DNA of 64,000 nucleotides from NCBI GenBank assembly GCA_958496175.1, contig OY292277.1:5022001-5086000 (forward strand), written 5' to 3'. The stretch is from Sisyra terminalis. Taxonomy: Eukaryota > Arthropoda > Insecta > Neuroptera > Sisyridae. Made by a program: the position numbers and the translations under genes. Shown piece by piece: positions 1 to 13,837 of this stretch (position 1 is the stretch's first letter; each line of letters opens with the position of its first letter). Below the pieces are notes generated by a model. That model was not told where the DNA came from. It was given only the letters and a program-made list of their open reading frames with translations, and ran no database searches.

Positions 1-3000
1 GATGCTAAAAGGAAAAATATTTCTGAGTCCTTAGGCTGATAAGTTTGTTGTTTTTTTTTCATTTTCACTTCCTCATTGTTGAAACAATTATTGGGCGAAA
101 TGTCTAGTTGACTATTCCTTGTTCAGATTGCTATTTTTTTTTTCATTAAATTCGCCAAATAATAGGTTTTTCTTATATGATTGTTAATTTTTCTTCAGTT
201 AGGTTATAAAGTCGGAAAATTATTATGTTAGAATTTAGGATATGTTTTTTTTTATAGCAATTTGATACATTTGAATAGTCATAGATGACAAAGACCCCAA
301 ATTGTTTCAATTTTTTTTTTCTTCTCTCTCTCATTAATTTTTCTCTTTGTTTTGCAACACTCTTTTGATGCTAAAAGGAAAAATATTTCTGAGTCCTTAG
401 GCTGATAAGTTTGTTGTTTTTTTTTCATTTTCATTTTCTCATTGTTGAAACAATTATTGGGCGAAATGTCTAGTTGACTATTCATTGTTCAAATTGCTAT
501 TTTTTTTTCATTAAATTCGCTAAAATGATAGGTCTTTCTTTCATGATTGTTAAATTTTCTTCAGTTAGGTTATAAAGTAGGAAATTTACTTTTGATTTTT
601 GACATTTGATAGTTCTATTGCTGTTAAATTAGCGCTAGGTCAATACTGTAATTTTTTTTCTTCTTTTTCTATTGAATTGTATAACTTTCCATTCCATTAT
701 GATAGGAACTTTATATGTTAGGATTTAGGATATGTTTTTTTTTTATAGCAATTTGATACAATTGAATAGTCATAGATGACAAAGACCCCAAATTATTTCA
801 ATTTTTTTCTTCTCTCTCTCATTAATTTTTCTCTTTGTTTCGCAACACTCGTTTGATGCTAAAAGGAAAAATATTCCTGAGTCCTTAGGCTGATAAGTTT
901 GTTGTTTTTTTTTTCATTTTCACTTCCTCATTGTTGAAACAATTATTGGGCGAAATGTCTGTTGACTATTCATTGTTCAAATTGCTATTTTTTTTTTTAT
1001 TAAATTCGCTAAAATGATAGGTCTTTCTTTCATGATTGTTAATTTTTCTCCAGTTAGGTTATAAAGTCTAAAATTTATTATATGTTAGGATTAAGGTTTT
1101 TTTTTTTTTTTGTAGCAATTTGATACATTTGAATAGTCATAGATGACAAAGACCCCAAATTGTTTCAATTTTTTTTTCTTCTCTCTCTCATTAATTTTTC
1201 TCTTTGTTTTGCAACACTCTTTTGATGCTAAAAGGAAAAATATTTCTGAGTCCTTAGGCTGATAAGTTTGTTGTTTTTTTTTCATTTTCACTTCCTCATT
1301 GTTGAAACAATTATTGGGCGAAATGTCTAGTTGACTATTCCTTGTTCAGATTGCTATTTTTTTTTTCTTTAAATTCGCCAAATAATAGGTTTTTCTTTTA
1401 TGATTGTTAATTTTTCTTCAGTTAGGTTATAAAGTCGGAAAATTATTATATGTTAGAATTTAGGATATGTTTTTTTTTATAGCAATTTGATACATTTGAA
1501 TAGTCATAGATGACAAAGACCCCAAATTGTTTCAATTTTTTTTTTCTTCTCTCTCTCATTAATTTTTCTCTTTGTTTTGCAACACTCTTTTGATGCTAAA
1601 AGGAAAAATATTTCTGAGTCCTTAGGCTGAAAAGTTTGTTGTTTTTTTTTCATTTTCATTTTCTCATTGTTGAAACAATTATTGGGCGAAATGTCTAGTT
1701 GACTATTCATTGTTCAAATTGCTATTTTTTTTTCATTAAATTCGCTAAAATGATAGGTCTTTCTTTCATGATTGTTAAATTTTCTTCAGTTAGGTTATAA
1801 AGTAGGAAATTTACTTTTGATTTTTGACATTTGATAGTTCTATTGCTGTTAAATTAGCGCTAGGTCAATACTGTAATTTTTTTTCTTCTTTTTCTATTGA
1901 ATTGTATAACTTTCCATTCCATTATGATAGGAACTTTATATGTTGGGATTTAGGATATGTTTTTTTTTATAGCAATTTGATACAATTGAATAGTCATAGA
2001 TGACAAAGACCCCAAATTATTTCAATTTTTTTCTTCTCTCTCTCATTAATTTTTCTCTTTGTTTCGCAACACTCGTTTGATGCTAAAAGGAAAAATATTC
2101 CTGAGTCCTTAGGCTGATAAGTTTGTTGTTTTTTTTTTCATTTTCACTTCCTCATTGTTGAAACAATTATTGGGCGAAATGTCTGTTGACTATTCATTGT
2201 TCAAATTGCTATTTTTTTTTTTATTAAATTCGCTAAAATGATAGGTCTTTCTTTCATGATTGTTAATTTTTCTCCAGTTAGGTTATAAAGTCTAAAATTT
2301 ATTATATGTTAGGATTAAGGTTTTTTTTTTTTTTTGTAGCAATTTGATACATTTGAATAGTCATAGATGACAAAGACCCCAAATTGTTTCAATTTTTTTT
2401 TCTTCTCTCTCTCATTAATTTTTCTCTTTGTTTTGCAACACTCTTTTGATGCTAAAAGGAAAAATATTTCTGAGTCCTTAGGCTGATAAGTTTGTTGTTT
2501 TTTTTTCATTTTCATTTTCTCATTGTTGAAACAATTATTGGGCGAAATGTCTGTTGACTATTCCTTGTTCAGATTGCTATTTTTTTTTTCTTTAAATTCG
2601 CCAAATAATAGGTTTTTCTTTTATGATTGTTAATTTTTCTTCAGTTAGGTTATAAAGTCGGAAAATTATTATATGTTAGAATTTAGGATATGTTTTTTTT
2701 TATAGCAATTTGATACATTTGAATAGTCATAGATGACAAAGACCCCAAATTGTTTCAATTTTTTTTTTCTTCTCTCTCTCATTAATTTTTCTCTTTGTTT
2801 TGCAACACTCTTTTGATGCTAAAAGGAAAAATATTTCTGAGTCCTTAGGCTGAAAAGTTTGTTGTTTTTTTTCATTTTCATTTTCTCATTGTTGAAACAA
2901 TTATTGGGCGAAATGTCTAGTTGACTATTCATTGTTCAAATTGCTATTTTTTTTTCATTAAATTCGCTAAAATGATAGGTCTTTCTTTCATGATTGTTAA

Positions 3001-3669
3001 ATTTTCTTCAGTTAGGTTATAAAGTAGGAAATTTACTTTTGATTTTTGACATTTGATAGTTCTATTGCTGTTAAATTAGCGCTAGGTCAATACTGTAATT
3101 TTTTTTCTTCTTTTTCTATTGAATTGTATAACTTTCCATTCCATTATGATAGGAACTTTATATGTTGGGATTTAGGATATGTTTTTTTTTATAGCAATTT
3201 GATACAATTGAATAGTCATAGATGACAAAGACCCCAAATTATTTCAATTTTTTTCTTCTCTCTCTCATTAATTTTTCTCTTTGTTTCGCAACACTCGTTT
3301 GATGCTAAAAGGAAAAATATTCCTGAGTCCTTAGGCTGATAAGTTTGTTGTTTTTTTTTTTCATTTTCACTTCCTCATTGTTGAAACAATTATTGGGCGA
3401 AATGTCTGTTGACTATTCATTGTTCAAATTGCTATTTTTTTTTTTATTAAATTCGCTAAAATGATAGGTTTTTCTTTTATGATTGTTAATTTTTCTCCAG
3501 TTAGGTTATAAAGTAGGAAATTTATTATATGTTAGAATTTAGGATATGTTTTTTTTTATAGCAATTTGATACATTTGAATAGTCATAGATGACAAAGACC
3601 CCAAATTGTTTCAATTTTTTTTTCTTCTCTCTCTCATTAATTTTTCTCTTTGTTTTGCAACACTCTTTT
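1..3669. repeat. Three-monomer higher-order repeat (~1225 bp) within the satellite
   Basis: In this part every third monomer is ~487 bp because of an extra ~120-bp block containing TTAGCGCTAGGTCAATACTG. The block occurs near 631, 1856 and 3078, so the period is 1222-1225 bp. Units run 366 + 487 + 371 bp. The three higher-order copies are more alike to each other than their constituent monomers are. From ~3670 onward the extra block is absent and the array is a plain monomer repeat. Confidence 0.9.
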
Positions 3670-6600
3670 GATGCTAAAAGGAAAAATATTTCTGAGTCCT
3701 TAGGCTGATAAGTTTGTTGTTTTTTTTTCATTTTCATTTTCTCATTGTTGAAACAATTATTGGGCGAAATGTCTGTTGACTATTCATTGTTCAAATTGCT
3801 ATTTTTTTTTCATTAAATTCGCCAAATAATAGGTTTTTCTTTTATGATTGTTAATTTTTCTTCAGTTAGGTTATAAAGTCGGAAAATTATTATATGTTAG
3901 AATTTAGGATATGTTTTTTTTTATAGCAATTTGATACATTTGAATAGTCATTGATGACAAAGACCCCAAATTGTTTCAATTTTTTTTTCTTCTCTCTCTC
4001 ATTAATTTTTCTCTTTGTTTTGCAACACTCTTTTGATGCTAAAAGGAAAAATATTTCTGAGTCCTTAGGCTGATAAGTTTGTTGTTTTTTTTTCATTTTC
4101 ATTTTCTCATTGTTGAAACAATTATTGGGCGAAATGTCTGTTGACTATTCATTGTTCAAATTGCTATTTTTTTTTCATTAAATTCGCTAAAATGATAGGT
4201 CTTTCTTTCATGATTGTTAATTTTTCTTCAGTTAGGTTATAAAGTCGGAAATTTATTATATGTTAGGATTTAGGATATGTTTTTTTTTATAGCAATTTGA
4301 TACATTTGAATAGTCATAGATGACAATGACCCCAAATTGTTTCAATTTTTTTTTCTTCTCTCTCTCATTAATTTTTCTCTTTGTTTCGCAACACTCTTTT
4401 GATGCTAAAAGGAAAAATATTTCTGAGTCCTTAGGCTGAGAAGTTTGTTGTTTTTTTTTCATTTTCATTTTCTCATTGTTGAAACAATTATTGGGCGAAA
4501 TGTCTGTTGACTATTCATTGTTCAAATTGCTATTTTTTTTTCATTAAATTCGCTAAAATGATAGGTCTTTCTTACATGATTGTTAATTTTTCTTCAGTTA
4601 GGTTATAAAGTCGGAAATTTATTATATGTTAGGATTTAGGATATGTTTTTTTTATATAGCAATTTGATACAATTGAATAGTCATAGATGACAAAGACCCC
4701 AAATTGTTTCAATTTTTTTTTCTTCTCTCTCTCATTAATTTTTCTCTTTGTTTCGCAACACTCGTTTGATGCTAAAAGGAAAAATATTCCTGAGTCCTTA
4801 GGCTGATAAGTTTGTTGTTTTTTTTTCATTTTCACTTCCTCATTGTTGAAACAATTATTGGGCGAAATGTCTGTTGACTATTCATTGTTCAAATTGCTAT
4901 TTTTTTTTTTTTTATTAAATTCGCTAAAATGATAGGTCTTTCTTTCATGATTGTTAATTTTTCTTCAGTTAGGTTATAAAGTCGGAAATTTATTATATGT
5001 TAGGATTTAGGATATGTTTTTTTTATAGCAATTTGATACATTTGAATAGTCATAGATGACAAAGACCCCAAATTGTTTCAATTTTTTTTTCTTCTCTCTC
5101 TCATTAATTTTTCTCTTTGTTTTGCAACACTCTTTTGATGCTAAAAGGAAAAATATTTCTGAGTCCTTAGGCTGATAAGTTTGTTGTTTTTTTTTCATTT
5201 TCATTTTCTCATTGTTGAAACAATTATTGGACGAAATGTCTGTTGACTATTCATTGTTCAAATTGCTATTTTTTTTTCATTAAATTCGCTAAAATGATAG
5301 GTCTTTCCTTCATGATTGTTAATTTTTCTTCAGTTAGGTTATAAAGTCGGAAATTTATTATATGTTAGGATTTAGGATATGTTTTTTTTTATAGCAATTT
5401 GATACATTTGAATAGTCATAGATGACAAAGACCCCAAATTGTTTCAATTTTTTTTTCTTCTCTCTCTCATTAATTTTTCTCTTTGTTTTGCAACACTCTT
5501 TTGATGCTAAAAGGAAAAATATTTCTGAGTCCTTAGGCTGATAAGTTTGTTGTTTTTTTTTCATTTTCATTTTCTCATTGTTGAAACAATTATTGGACGA
5601 AATGTCTGTTGACTATTCATTGTTCAAATTGCTATTTTTTTTTCATTAAATTCGCTAAAATGATAGGACTTTCTTTCATGATTGTTAATTTTTCTTCAGT
5701 TAGGTTATAAAGTCGGAAATTTATTATATGTTAGGATTTAGGATATGTTTTTTTTTATAGCAATTTGATACAATTGAATAGTCATAGATGACAAAGACCC
5801 CAAATTGTTTCAATTTTTTTTCTTCTCTCTCATTATCTTTTCTCTTTGTTTATGCAACACTCTTTTGATGCTAAAAGGAAAAATATTTCTGAGTCCTTAG
5901 GCTGATAAGTTTGTTGTTTTTTTTTTTCATTTTCACTTTCTCATTGTTGAAACAATTATTGGGCGAAATGTCTGTTGACTATTCATTGTTCAAATTGTTA
6001 TTTTTTTTTTTCATTAAATTCGCTAAAGAATAGGTTTTTCTTTCATGATTGTTAATTTTTCTTCAGTTAGGTTATAAAGTCGGAAATTCATTATATGTTA
6101 GGATTTAGGATATGTTTTTTTTTTATAGCAATTTGATACATTTGAATTGTCATAGATGACAATGACCCAAAATTGTTTCAATTTTTTTTCTTCTCTCTCT
6201 CATTAATTTTTCTCTTTGTTTCGCAAAACTCTTTTGATGCTAAAAGGAAAAATATTTCTGAGTCCTTAGGCTGAGAAGTTTGTTGTTTTTTTTTCATTTT
6301 CATTTTCTCATTGTTGAAACAATTATTGGGCGAAATGTCTGTTGACTATTCATTGTTCAAATTGCTATTTTTTTTTCATTAAATTCGCTAAAATGATAGG
6401 TCTTTCTTTCATGATTGTTAATTTTTCTTCAGTTAGGTTATAAAGTCGGAAATTTATTATATGTTAGGATTTAGGATATGTTTTTTTTTATAGCAATTTG
6501 ATACATTTGAATAGTCATAGATGACAATGACCCCAAATTGTTTCAATTTTTTTTCTTCTCTCTCTCATTAATTTTTCTCTTTGTTTCGCAACACTCTTTT

Positions 6601-8213
6601 GATGCTAAAAGGAAAAATATTTCTGAGTCCTTAGGCTGATAAGTTTGTTGTTTTTTTTTTTCATTTTCACTTTCTCATTGTTGAAACAATTATTGGGCGA
6701 AATGTCTGTTGACTATTCATTGTTCAAATTGTTATTTTTTTTTTTCATTAAATTCGCTAAAGAATAGGTTTTTCTTTCATGATTGTTAATTTTTCTTCAG
6801 TTAGGTTATAAAGTCGGAAATTCATTATATGTTAGGATTTAGGATATGTTTTTTTTTATAGCAATTTGATACATTTGAATAGTCATAGATGACAATGACC
6901 CCAAATTGTTTCAATTTTTTTTCTTCTCTCTCTCATTAATTTTTCTCTTTGTTTCGCAACACTCTTTTGATGCTAAAAGGAAAAATATTTCTGAGTCCTT
7001 AGGCTGATAAGTTTGTTGTTTTTTTTTCATTTTCACTTTCTCATTGTTGAAACAATTATTGGGCGAAATGTCTGTTGACTATTCATTGTTCAGATTGTTA
7101 TTTTTTTTTTCATTAAATTCGCTAAATTTTTGGTTTTTCTTTCATGATTGTTAATTTTTCTTCAGTTAGGTTATAAAGTAGGAAATTTATTATATGTTAG
7201 GATTTAGGATATGTTTTTTTTTATAGCAATTTGATACAATTGAATAGTCATAGATGACAAAGACCCCAAATTGTTTCAATTTTTTTTCTTCTCTCTCATT
7301 ATCTTTTCTCTTTGTTTATGCAACACTCTTTTGATGCTAAAAGGAAAAATATTTCTGAGTCCTTAGGCTGATAAGTTTGTTGTTTTTTTTTTCATTTTCA
7401 CTTTCTCATTGTTGAAACAATTATTGGGCGAAATGTCTGTTGACTATTCATTGTTCAAATTGTTATTTTTTTTTTTCATTAAATTCGCTAAAGAATAGGT
7501 TTTTCTTTCATGATTGTTAATTTTTCTTCAGTTAGGTTATAAAGTCGGAAATTCATTATATGTTAGGATTTAGGATATGTTTTTTTTTTATAGCAATTTG
7601 ATACATTTGAATTGTCATAGATGACAATGACCCCAAATTGTTTCAATTTTTTTTCTTCTCTCTCTCATTAATTTTTCTCTTTGTTTCGCAACACTCTTTT
7701 GATGCTAAAAGGAAAAATATTTCTGAGTCCTTAGGCTGAGAAGTTTGTTGTTTTTTTTTCATTTTCACTTTCTCATTGTTGAAACAATTATTGGGCGAAA
7801 TGTCTGTTGACTATTCATTGTTCAGATTGTTATTTTTTTTTTTCATTAAAGTCGCTAAATAATAGGTTTTTCTTTCATGATTGTTAATTTTTCTTCAGTT
7901 AGGTTATAAAGTCGGAAATTTATTATATGTTAGGATTTAGGATATGTTTTTTTTTATAGCGATTTGATACATTTGAATAGTCATAGATGACAAAGACCCC
8001 AAATTGTTTCAATTTTTTTCTTCTCTCTCTCATTAATTTTTCTCTTTGTTTTGCAACACTCTTTTGATGCTAAAAGGAAAAATATTTCTGAGTCCTTAGG
8101 CTGATAAGTTTGTTGTTTTTTTTTTCATTTTCATTTTCTCATTGTTGAAACAATTTTTGGGCGAAATGTCTAGTTGACTATTCATGGTTCAAATTGCTAT
8201 TTTTTTCATTTTT
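1..8213. repeat. Satellite array, ~366-bp monomer
   Basis: About 22 head-to-tail monomers. The landmark GATGCTAAAAGGAAAAATAT recurs at roughly 1, 367, 854, 1226, 1592, 2078, 2447, 2815, 3301, 3670, 4036, 4401 and on to 8067. Most spacings are 364-372 bp. The + strand is T-rich, with several T homopolymers of variable length and a TTCTTCTCTCTC pyrimidine tract. Monomers differ mainly by single bases and T-run length. The array begins before the window and stops abruptly near 8213, in mid-monomer, at TTTTTTCATTTTTTCTAAATT. No gene is seen in it; short - strand ORFs repeat in each monomer but are lost or altered by changes in T-run length. Confidence 0.97.
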
Positions 8214-10086
8214 TCTAAATTTCAAATTATATTCTTATTTTCCATTATGATTAATTTTTGATGATTTAATTTTTTATGTAAAAAGGTTTTGTTTGGCTTA
8301 TGATATTTGAATTTTTTTTTGTGTGATTATCATCGACTAGAAAATTTTGTCTCTTATATTTAAAAGTATTGTTTTTGTAACATGTCTTAGTTTTATCCTT
8401 TTTTATATAAATGTGATGATTTACGTAAACTGTTTTGACTATTCTCTGATGTCAATCATAAAGAATGAATTTATGTTTATTTTTTTTAAATATTCTGTGT
8501 ATTATTGTCCTATCAGTTTCCGTATTTGTGGATTAGGCCTCAAGGGGACACCACGGTAAAAAAAACGCGCCTCGTACTCTACCGCTAGGGTGGTGTGGAA
8601 AAGAGTACAAAGCAAAAATTAATTAAACTAAATTTTGATGAAGACAAATTTTTTGAATGTAGTATTGCGAAAAGAAGTAGCCAGCAAAAAGAAGACTCCA
8701 TCTTCAATGGTTCGTCATATCATCATCTTTCAAAACATGTGGGAGAGTTGTGGAAGATATTATTAGTATATCTTCCATGGAAAATATTAATTAAAGCTGT
8801 GGTCTTCTATGGTTGACGACTGCTTTAGTATATCAGATTTTTTTCTACATTTTTGACTGTCTTGCGAAATTGGAACATTTTATGAATAAAATGGATGAAT
8901 GTTATTTCTTCATCCAATATTAACAGCAGAAACAAGAAGCTTTTTTCATTTATCACGTTGTTGTAGTCCAAATTATCATTGTAATGATAACTGAAGTGAA
9001 TCCTTTTAGGCACATTTAAGCTCAAAAAAAAATATTCTTTTAATTGTTACCAAAGTTTTTTTGGACCGAAAATTATAAGAAATTTTAGAAATTATAAGAA
9101 AATATTTTTCAGCTTCTTCTTGTGCGTCTTCAAGTCTGAAGATTGGCGACCATTGTGGTAAACAATGTCATGTTAATTAAACAAGGGTTGTCCCAAGAAG
9201 CCTTGAAAACCAGTGGTTTCCCGGTGACTTTTACATCGTTATGCCGTTGACACCTACCAGTGAGTTCATCCGCCTTTGGGGCCGATGTCTCAACCTCCGG
9301 ATAAAATAGTACCCTACACAAAACATTGATTCCTACTGTCCTCTACTTTTTAAAACTTTTCAAATTTATAAAAAATCCAAATTTCAAAAATCCAGTTTTC
9401 AAAGCTCCAATTTATGCAAGTTAAATGCAATTTAATGTGCCATCATTAACTTAATAAAAATGGAACACTTAACAATACAACAATGTATTTTTCTTATTAA
9501 TACCATGAAGTGATTAATCTTATTTTTCTCTTAATGGTTTCACTGTTAAAAAAGGCATTTTGAAGTCATTAATTTTTAAATACCTTTTATAATTTAAAAC
9601 GATATTTAATGGATTTTTTGAACTTTTAAATGCCTTTCCATTACCACTTCAAAATGGCAGAAATTCAACTGTAATATTTGCTAAACGCTAAGAAATCATG
9701 AGATAGAGATATATGATATCTTTGTTATACTCTATCAGGAGGTATTAATTCAATTAGCAACATTTCAATGCACTGAAAATTCACTAAGTTTGCATATTTG
9801 CGTGGATAAAAATTATATAAAATATCTTCAAATATTTGAGTTCTAAAGTTAACCAAAGTTATTCAAGGTTTATTTATTTCAAAGTTATGATATTAGCTAT
9901 CTTATCAAACAGGGCAAAATGGACATTCGATTGAGATCTAATTTAAAATCTTTAAATTTTTTACTTTTTCAATTGCTAGCTATTTTGAAAATAATTTAAA
10001 CTTAATTAGGTTATTATTTTTAAATTCATTTATAGAGTTGTATTTTTGATGTTATAGCGTAATAAAAAAGACTTCAATATACGCTT
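8214..10086. other. Intergenic, no recognised gene
   Basis: AT-rich DNA following the satellite edge. It holds a small GC-richer patch at ~8535-8610 with a GTACTCT / AGAGTAC inverted pair, and another at 9120-9330. Apart from the short - strand ORF listed separately, I see nothing I can name. Confidence 0.5.
9130..9321 (-). other. Short unrecognised open frame in a GC-richer patch
   Basis: A 63-codon frame that stands out because its base composition is clearly richer in G and C than its surroundings and because it contains few low-complexity residues. It reads through ADELTGRCQRHNDVKV and SWDNPCLINMTL-like stretches and stops after ANLQT. There is no promoter or partner exon that I can identify. 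It may be a relic of a transposon or of a captured exon. I do not recognise the family and would not call it a gene without homology evidence. Confidence 0.2.
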
Positions 10087-10966
10087 TTTAATTTGACTTT
10101 TTACCATTTAATTTTTTTTCTCCGAAACAAATGTATGAAAAAATTTAAAGTTAAATTATTCTGACGTAAAATTTAACGCTCTACAAAAAAGGTCTCTTAT
10201 GAATTTTCGATTAAATCACTCCATTAAAAGTTATTCAACATTTAACTTGTGCCTAATATAAATCTTGCAATATTTTCAACTTTTTGCTCATTTTTACTTG
10301 TTTTAAATATAAAATCATTGGAAGAGAAGATAAAAATTATTATCATTAGAGCGCCCGTGATTATTGGTGTTAATTTTAAGGCTTGAATTGAAAATTAAAC
10401 AAAAAAAATATTTTTTGACAATTAAAACAGGTGACATATGATCCAAACTAGTTATAGTCGTGAAATTCAATTTATCCAGGATAAATTTTCAAACTTTAAT
10501 CAATATTTTGTACCTACGAAGTGAATTTCATACTAATTAATGAAACTATCGACAAAAGTTCAATTAAAATTTGAATTTTTACCATTTCACTTGACGCCAT
10601 CTATGAGAAATTTCTCAGAACTTGTAGTCAACAAATTAAATGTTAAAAAAATTACAAAATACCAATTAAACAAATTAATTCAAGTTAAATGTCGAATAAC
10701 TTTTAATGAAGTGATTTAACCGAAAATTTATAAGAGACCTTTTTTGTAAAGCGTTAAATTTTACGTTAGAAAAATTTAATCTTAAATCTTTTCATTCATT
10801 TGTTTCTGAGAAAAAAAATTAAAAGTAATAAATCAAATAATCCCATGTTATTTAAATGGTAAAAGTAACATGATTCCGGCACGGTTTAATCAAGAAATTA
10901 AGAGCTTAACTGTATTGGGTAATTTTTTTTGTATCTTAAACTAAAAATTCAGGGGGCGATCACTGT
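10087..10966. mobile_element. Truncated copy of the TA-flanked foldback element (family of 26380-27442)
   Basis: Two inverted arms face each other. The left arm (about 10090-10300) contains GACGTAAAATTTAACGCTC, and the right arm (about 10660-10966) contains its reverse complement and ends in AAATTCAGGGGGCGATCACT. The same arms and spacer occur in the complete copy at 26380-27442. Here the left terminus is missing, and the right end stops within the inner part of the terminal repeat. There is no coding capacity. Confidence 0.85.
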
Positions 10967-13419
10967 AGAAGCATGTAGAAATCAATATTAAAATATATGT
11001 CCTAAAATTTGTCCTTTATTGTTACCTGTGTATCTGATTTTTTATCACTAATTTTTCTATCAACCTAGTTAGAATGCCAACCTATTGTTAAAAATGTTTG
11101 GAAATTTATTGAAGACATTTTTTTTGACAATTTTTTTTTTGTAGAATTTTCGAATTCTAATACGCAAAATTTGAGCAATCTATTCATTTAAAATTTCCGA
11201 TAGGACTTCCAAGAAAAATAATTTCCAAAAAAAAAAATATCAATTAATTCGATAACACATCCTTGGATCAAAGTTTCCAAATTTTTTCCTTATTCCTCTC
11301 GGTTAAAATTTCGAATGGTTCCAAACAAACGGTCGAAAAAAAATCCACTTTCAATTCAATAAAATCGATTTTAATAACAATTATTAGACATTCGTTAAAA
11401 TTAAGAAACAAAAAATACCTCACCGGAGCAAAAAGCAGCCAAAATTCTCTAGATATTAGTTCTACGTAAAATTACGTGGTACAATAAATCAAAAAAACCA
11501 GTTTGATTTTTTTTTTCTCTTCAATTCCAAGTATTTCTAATTAATATTTAATCAATCTGGCAATGCGCGTGGCTATAATGTAGAGTTATAATTTCAATGA
11601 AATATTATTATTTTTTTTTGCCGATTGACGCAAATGTTCCACCCAGAAATAGGCCAAATGAAAATTTTTGGGAATTAAATAGAAAATAAAAAAATATGTT
11701 GGTATAAGTATGGCAATGATTTATTGATGTTTTTTGGTGAAAAAAAAAATATTTTTCTGATAAATAAAAGTATGGATCAATGAATGTTTCATGTAATTAT
11801 TCGTTATGATGATAATCAAAAAAAAAAAATGTTATTTACATAATGTCAAGAGCAAGAGAAATCGCCAAAATGAGAGATGGCATTATATTTACTTACGTTG
11901 TACAAAAGTGTTTTTATTTTCACTGCGGAATTTTATAGTATTATTGCTATAGTCATGAAATTTGGGTTCAATGTTGTGGCAGAAATCAGAAACTTGAATT
12001 TTTCAAACGATCGTCCAAGAAGGACATCCGGAATTTTTTTATGTATGTGTTTTTTTTCTTCTTCTTCTTCTTTAATTACCGCAGTACACCTTGCAAATGT
12101 TTTACTCTTTTAGATCCAGTTTGTAATTTTTAAAGTCCTACTCTCCATATTGGTAGAAAAGAAAGAATAACAATTTGCTCTCATATCCTTCGTCGATTAA
12201 AGTCTCTTGATTGATTTGACCACAGAAAAAAAATATTTCCTCAAAAAAAATTTCACTTTTCAATCACCTTGACCATGATCTTCGAGTTTCAATTTAGGCT
12301 CCAAAAAAAAACTCGATCGATAATTATCCTTTATTTTTCTTGCCGTTGGAAAGAACCTTGTGATTATTGCGCTTAGGTAATACACAAATTTACAACGTAA
12401 TTGATTGCCCGTGCGTAAATTTTCAATCGAAAAAAAAAATTTAGATGGCCTAAGGCACTTTAATCATTCGTCAAAGATTAAACCACTTCGGCGGTACTGA
12501 CTGGAAAAATTCCTCTACCACATAAACCATAAACTTTTATTTGACTGATATTCAAATGAATGCGTTGACTGAGGAAAACTATGACGTCATAACTATTAGC
12601 AGTCAATGATAAATCAGCATTAGAGATTAAAAAAATCATATTTTTCAATGGCCAAGGCAATTGGCTTCCAAATCTCTATAAGTTGTTAAAAATATCTGAA
12701 AATTAAAGTTTAAAAAAGCATAAAGTTCATTAATAGAGTGATTTTTAATAAATTTTTTCGAACAATTTTCATAGCTTCTCTTGAAAAATATTTATGAATG
12801 AAAAGTTGTATATTTTTCGCCTTGAATGTTTCTTAATTTACTTAAAAAAATAATAACATACATTTAATTTAATTAGAAAATTAGAGTATTCTGGAAAACG
12901 ATAAACATAAACAGATTATTTATTTGGGAAGAAATGGCGTTCAATATTTCCGAATATTTCCAATAATTGTTTGTTATTGATGTAAATCAATGTAATTTTA
13001 TGCTAATCAATTCATTTTATTAATTAAAATCAAATTATTGTTAAATAATTGTTATCATTGGAATTTCCGTTTTAAATTGTAAATTCAATGAAAAAAGAAA
13101 TGATCTTTATTGTATTTCCGTATTTTTTGACTCAGAAGTGTTTAGTTCACATTGTTATAGTAACCACCTAAAGTGCCTAACTCACATGGCACAGATATTC
13201 GGTGACTGATCAATAACTGTCCCGGACCAGAATTTTTTTTTATAAATCATTTGGTTAGATTGTCTTTTAGTCATTTTCTTCAGTTTTGAATCATTGGTTT
13301 AGATGCTTCTTCCCTCACAAGAGGGTTCTCATGGTTTTCCATGCTGGAGTGCAGATGAAAATAGGCAGTCCAGATGTCATCTTAGACTCGTGTGATTTAT
13401 AAATCTTATACATAATTTA
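10967..13419. other. Intergenic, no gene seen
   Basis: AT-rich, with many A and T homopolymers. The short open frames here (for example near 11263-11469, 11877-12113 and 12478-12660 on -) show no conserved motif, no exon pattern like the neighbouring genes and no plausible product. I see nothing supportable. Confidence 0.5.
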
Positions 13420-13837
13420 GGGTGATTTTTTTTTTTTACTTTTTTTGATCCCATCGTGAAATTTTGTTGGAAATACCAAAAAAAAAATCCCTGAAAGTTT
13501 GAGCCCTTAATATTAATTTTAAGTCCTCGACCAAGACGTGTAAAGATTTCCCATTGAAAATACACGGAAATTCTGATTTTTTATTTTTAAATTTCTATAT
13601 CTCAGCGGCATTTCATGGGATCGCTTTTACCGAAGATGGTTTTTTCTCAGAATTAAACGCTCTACAAAAATGCCCATTGCGACAAAGTCATAACCCACAC
13701 CGGTGAGGTAGTACGGGCCACTGAACTTGATTTTCCATAAAATTCGCTTTTTTTTTGCATTTATCTCGTAAATAACAAGAGCTACGGAAAAATTATAAAT
13801 AAAAAACTTGTAGAGAATTTGATTTCCTACAAAAATG
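13420..13837. mobile_element. Single arm of the GGGTGATTTT foldback element
   Basis: Starts at TA followed by GGGTGATTTTT and runs, nearly base for base, like the left arm of the complete element at 33240-34259. It passes through CCTCGACCAAGACGTG, CCACACCGGTGAGGTAGTAC and AACTTGTAGAGAATTTGATT. The second arm is absent, so this is a half element. Confidence 0.88.

Noticed and set aside
279..5570. Repeated 65-70-residue open frames on the - strand of the left satellite
   Set aside because: They arise once per monomer. They begin in varied places and their ends change with T-run length (for example KKLKQFGV against KKIETIWG), so the frame is not being preserved. Composition is dominated by Lys from poly-A.
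8535..8610. Structured RNA suggested by a GC-rich patch with GTACTCT / AGAGTAC and CACCAC / GTGGTG pairs
   Set aside because: The two pairings overlap and cannot both form. There is no known family resemblance, so it is left as unexplained composition.
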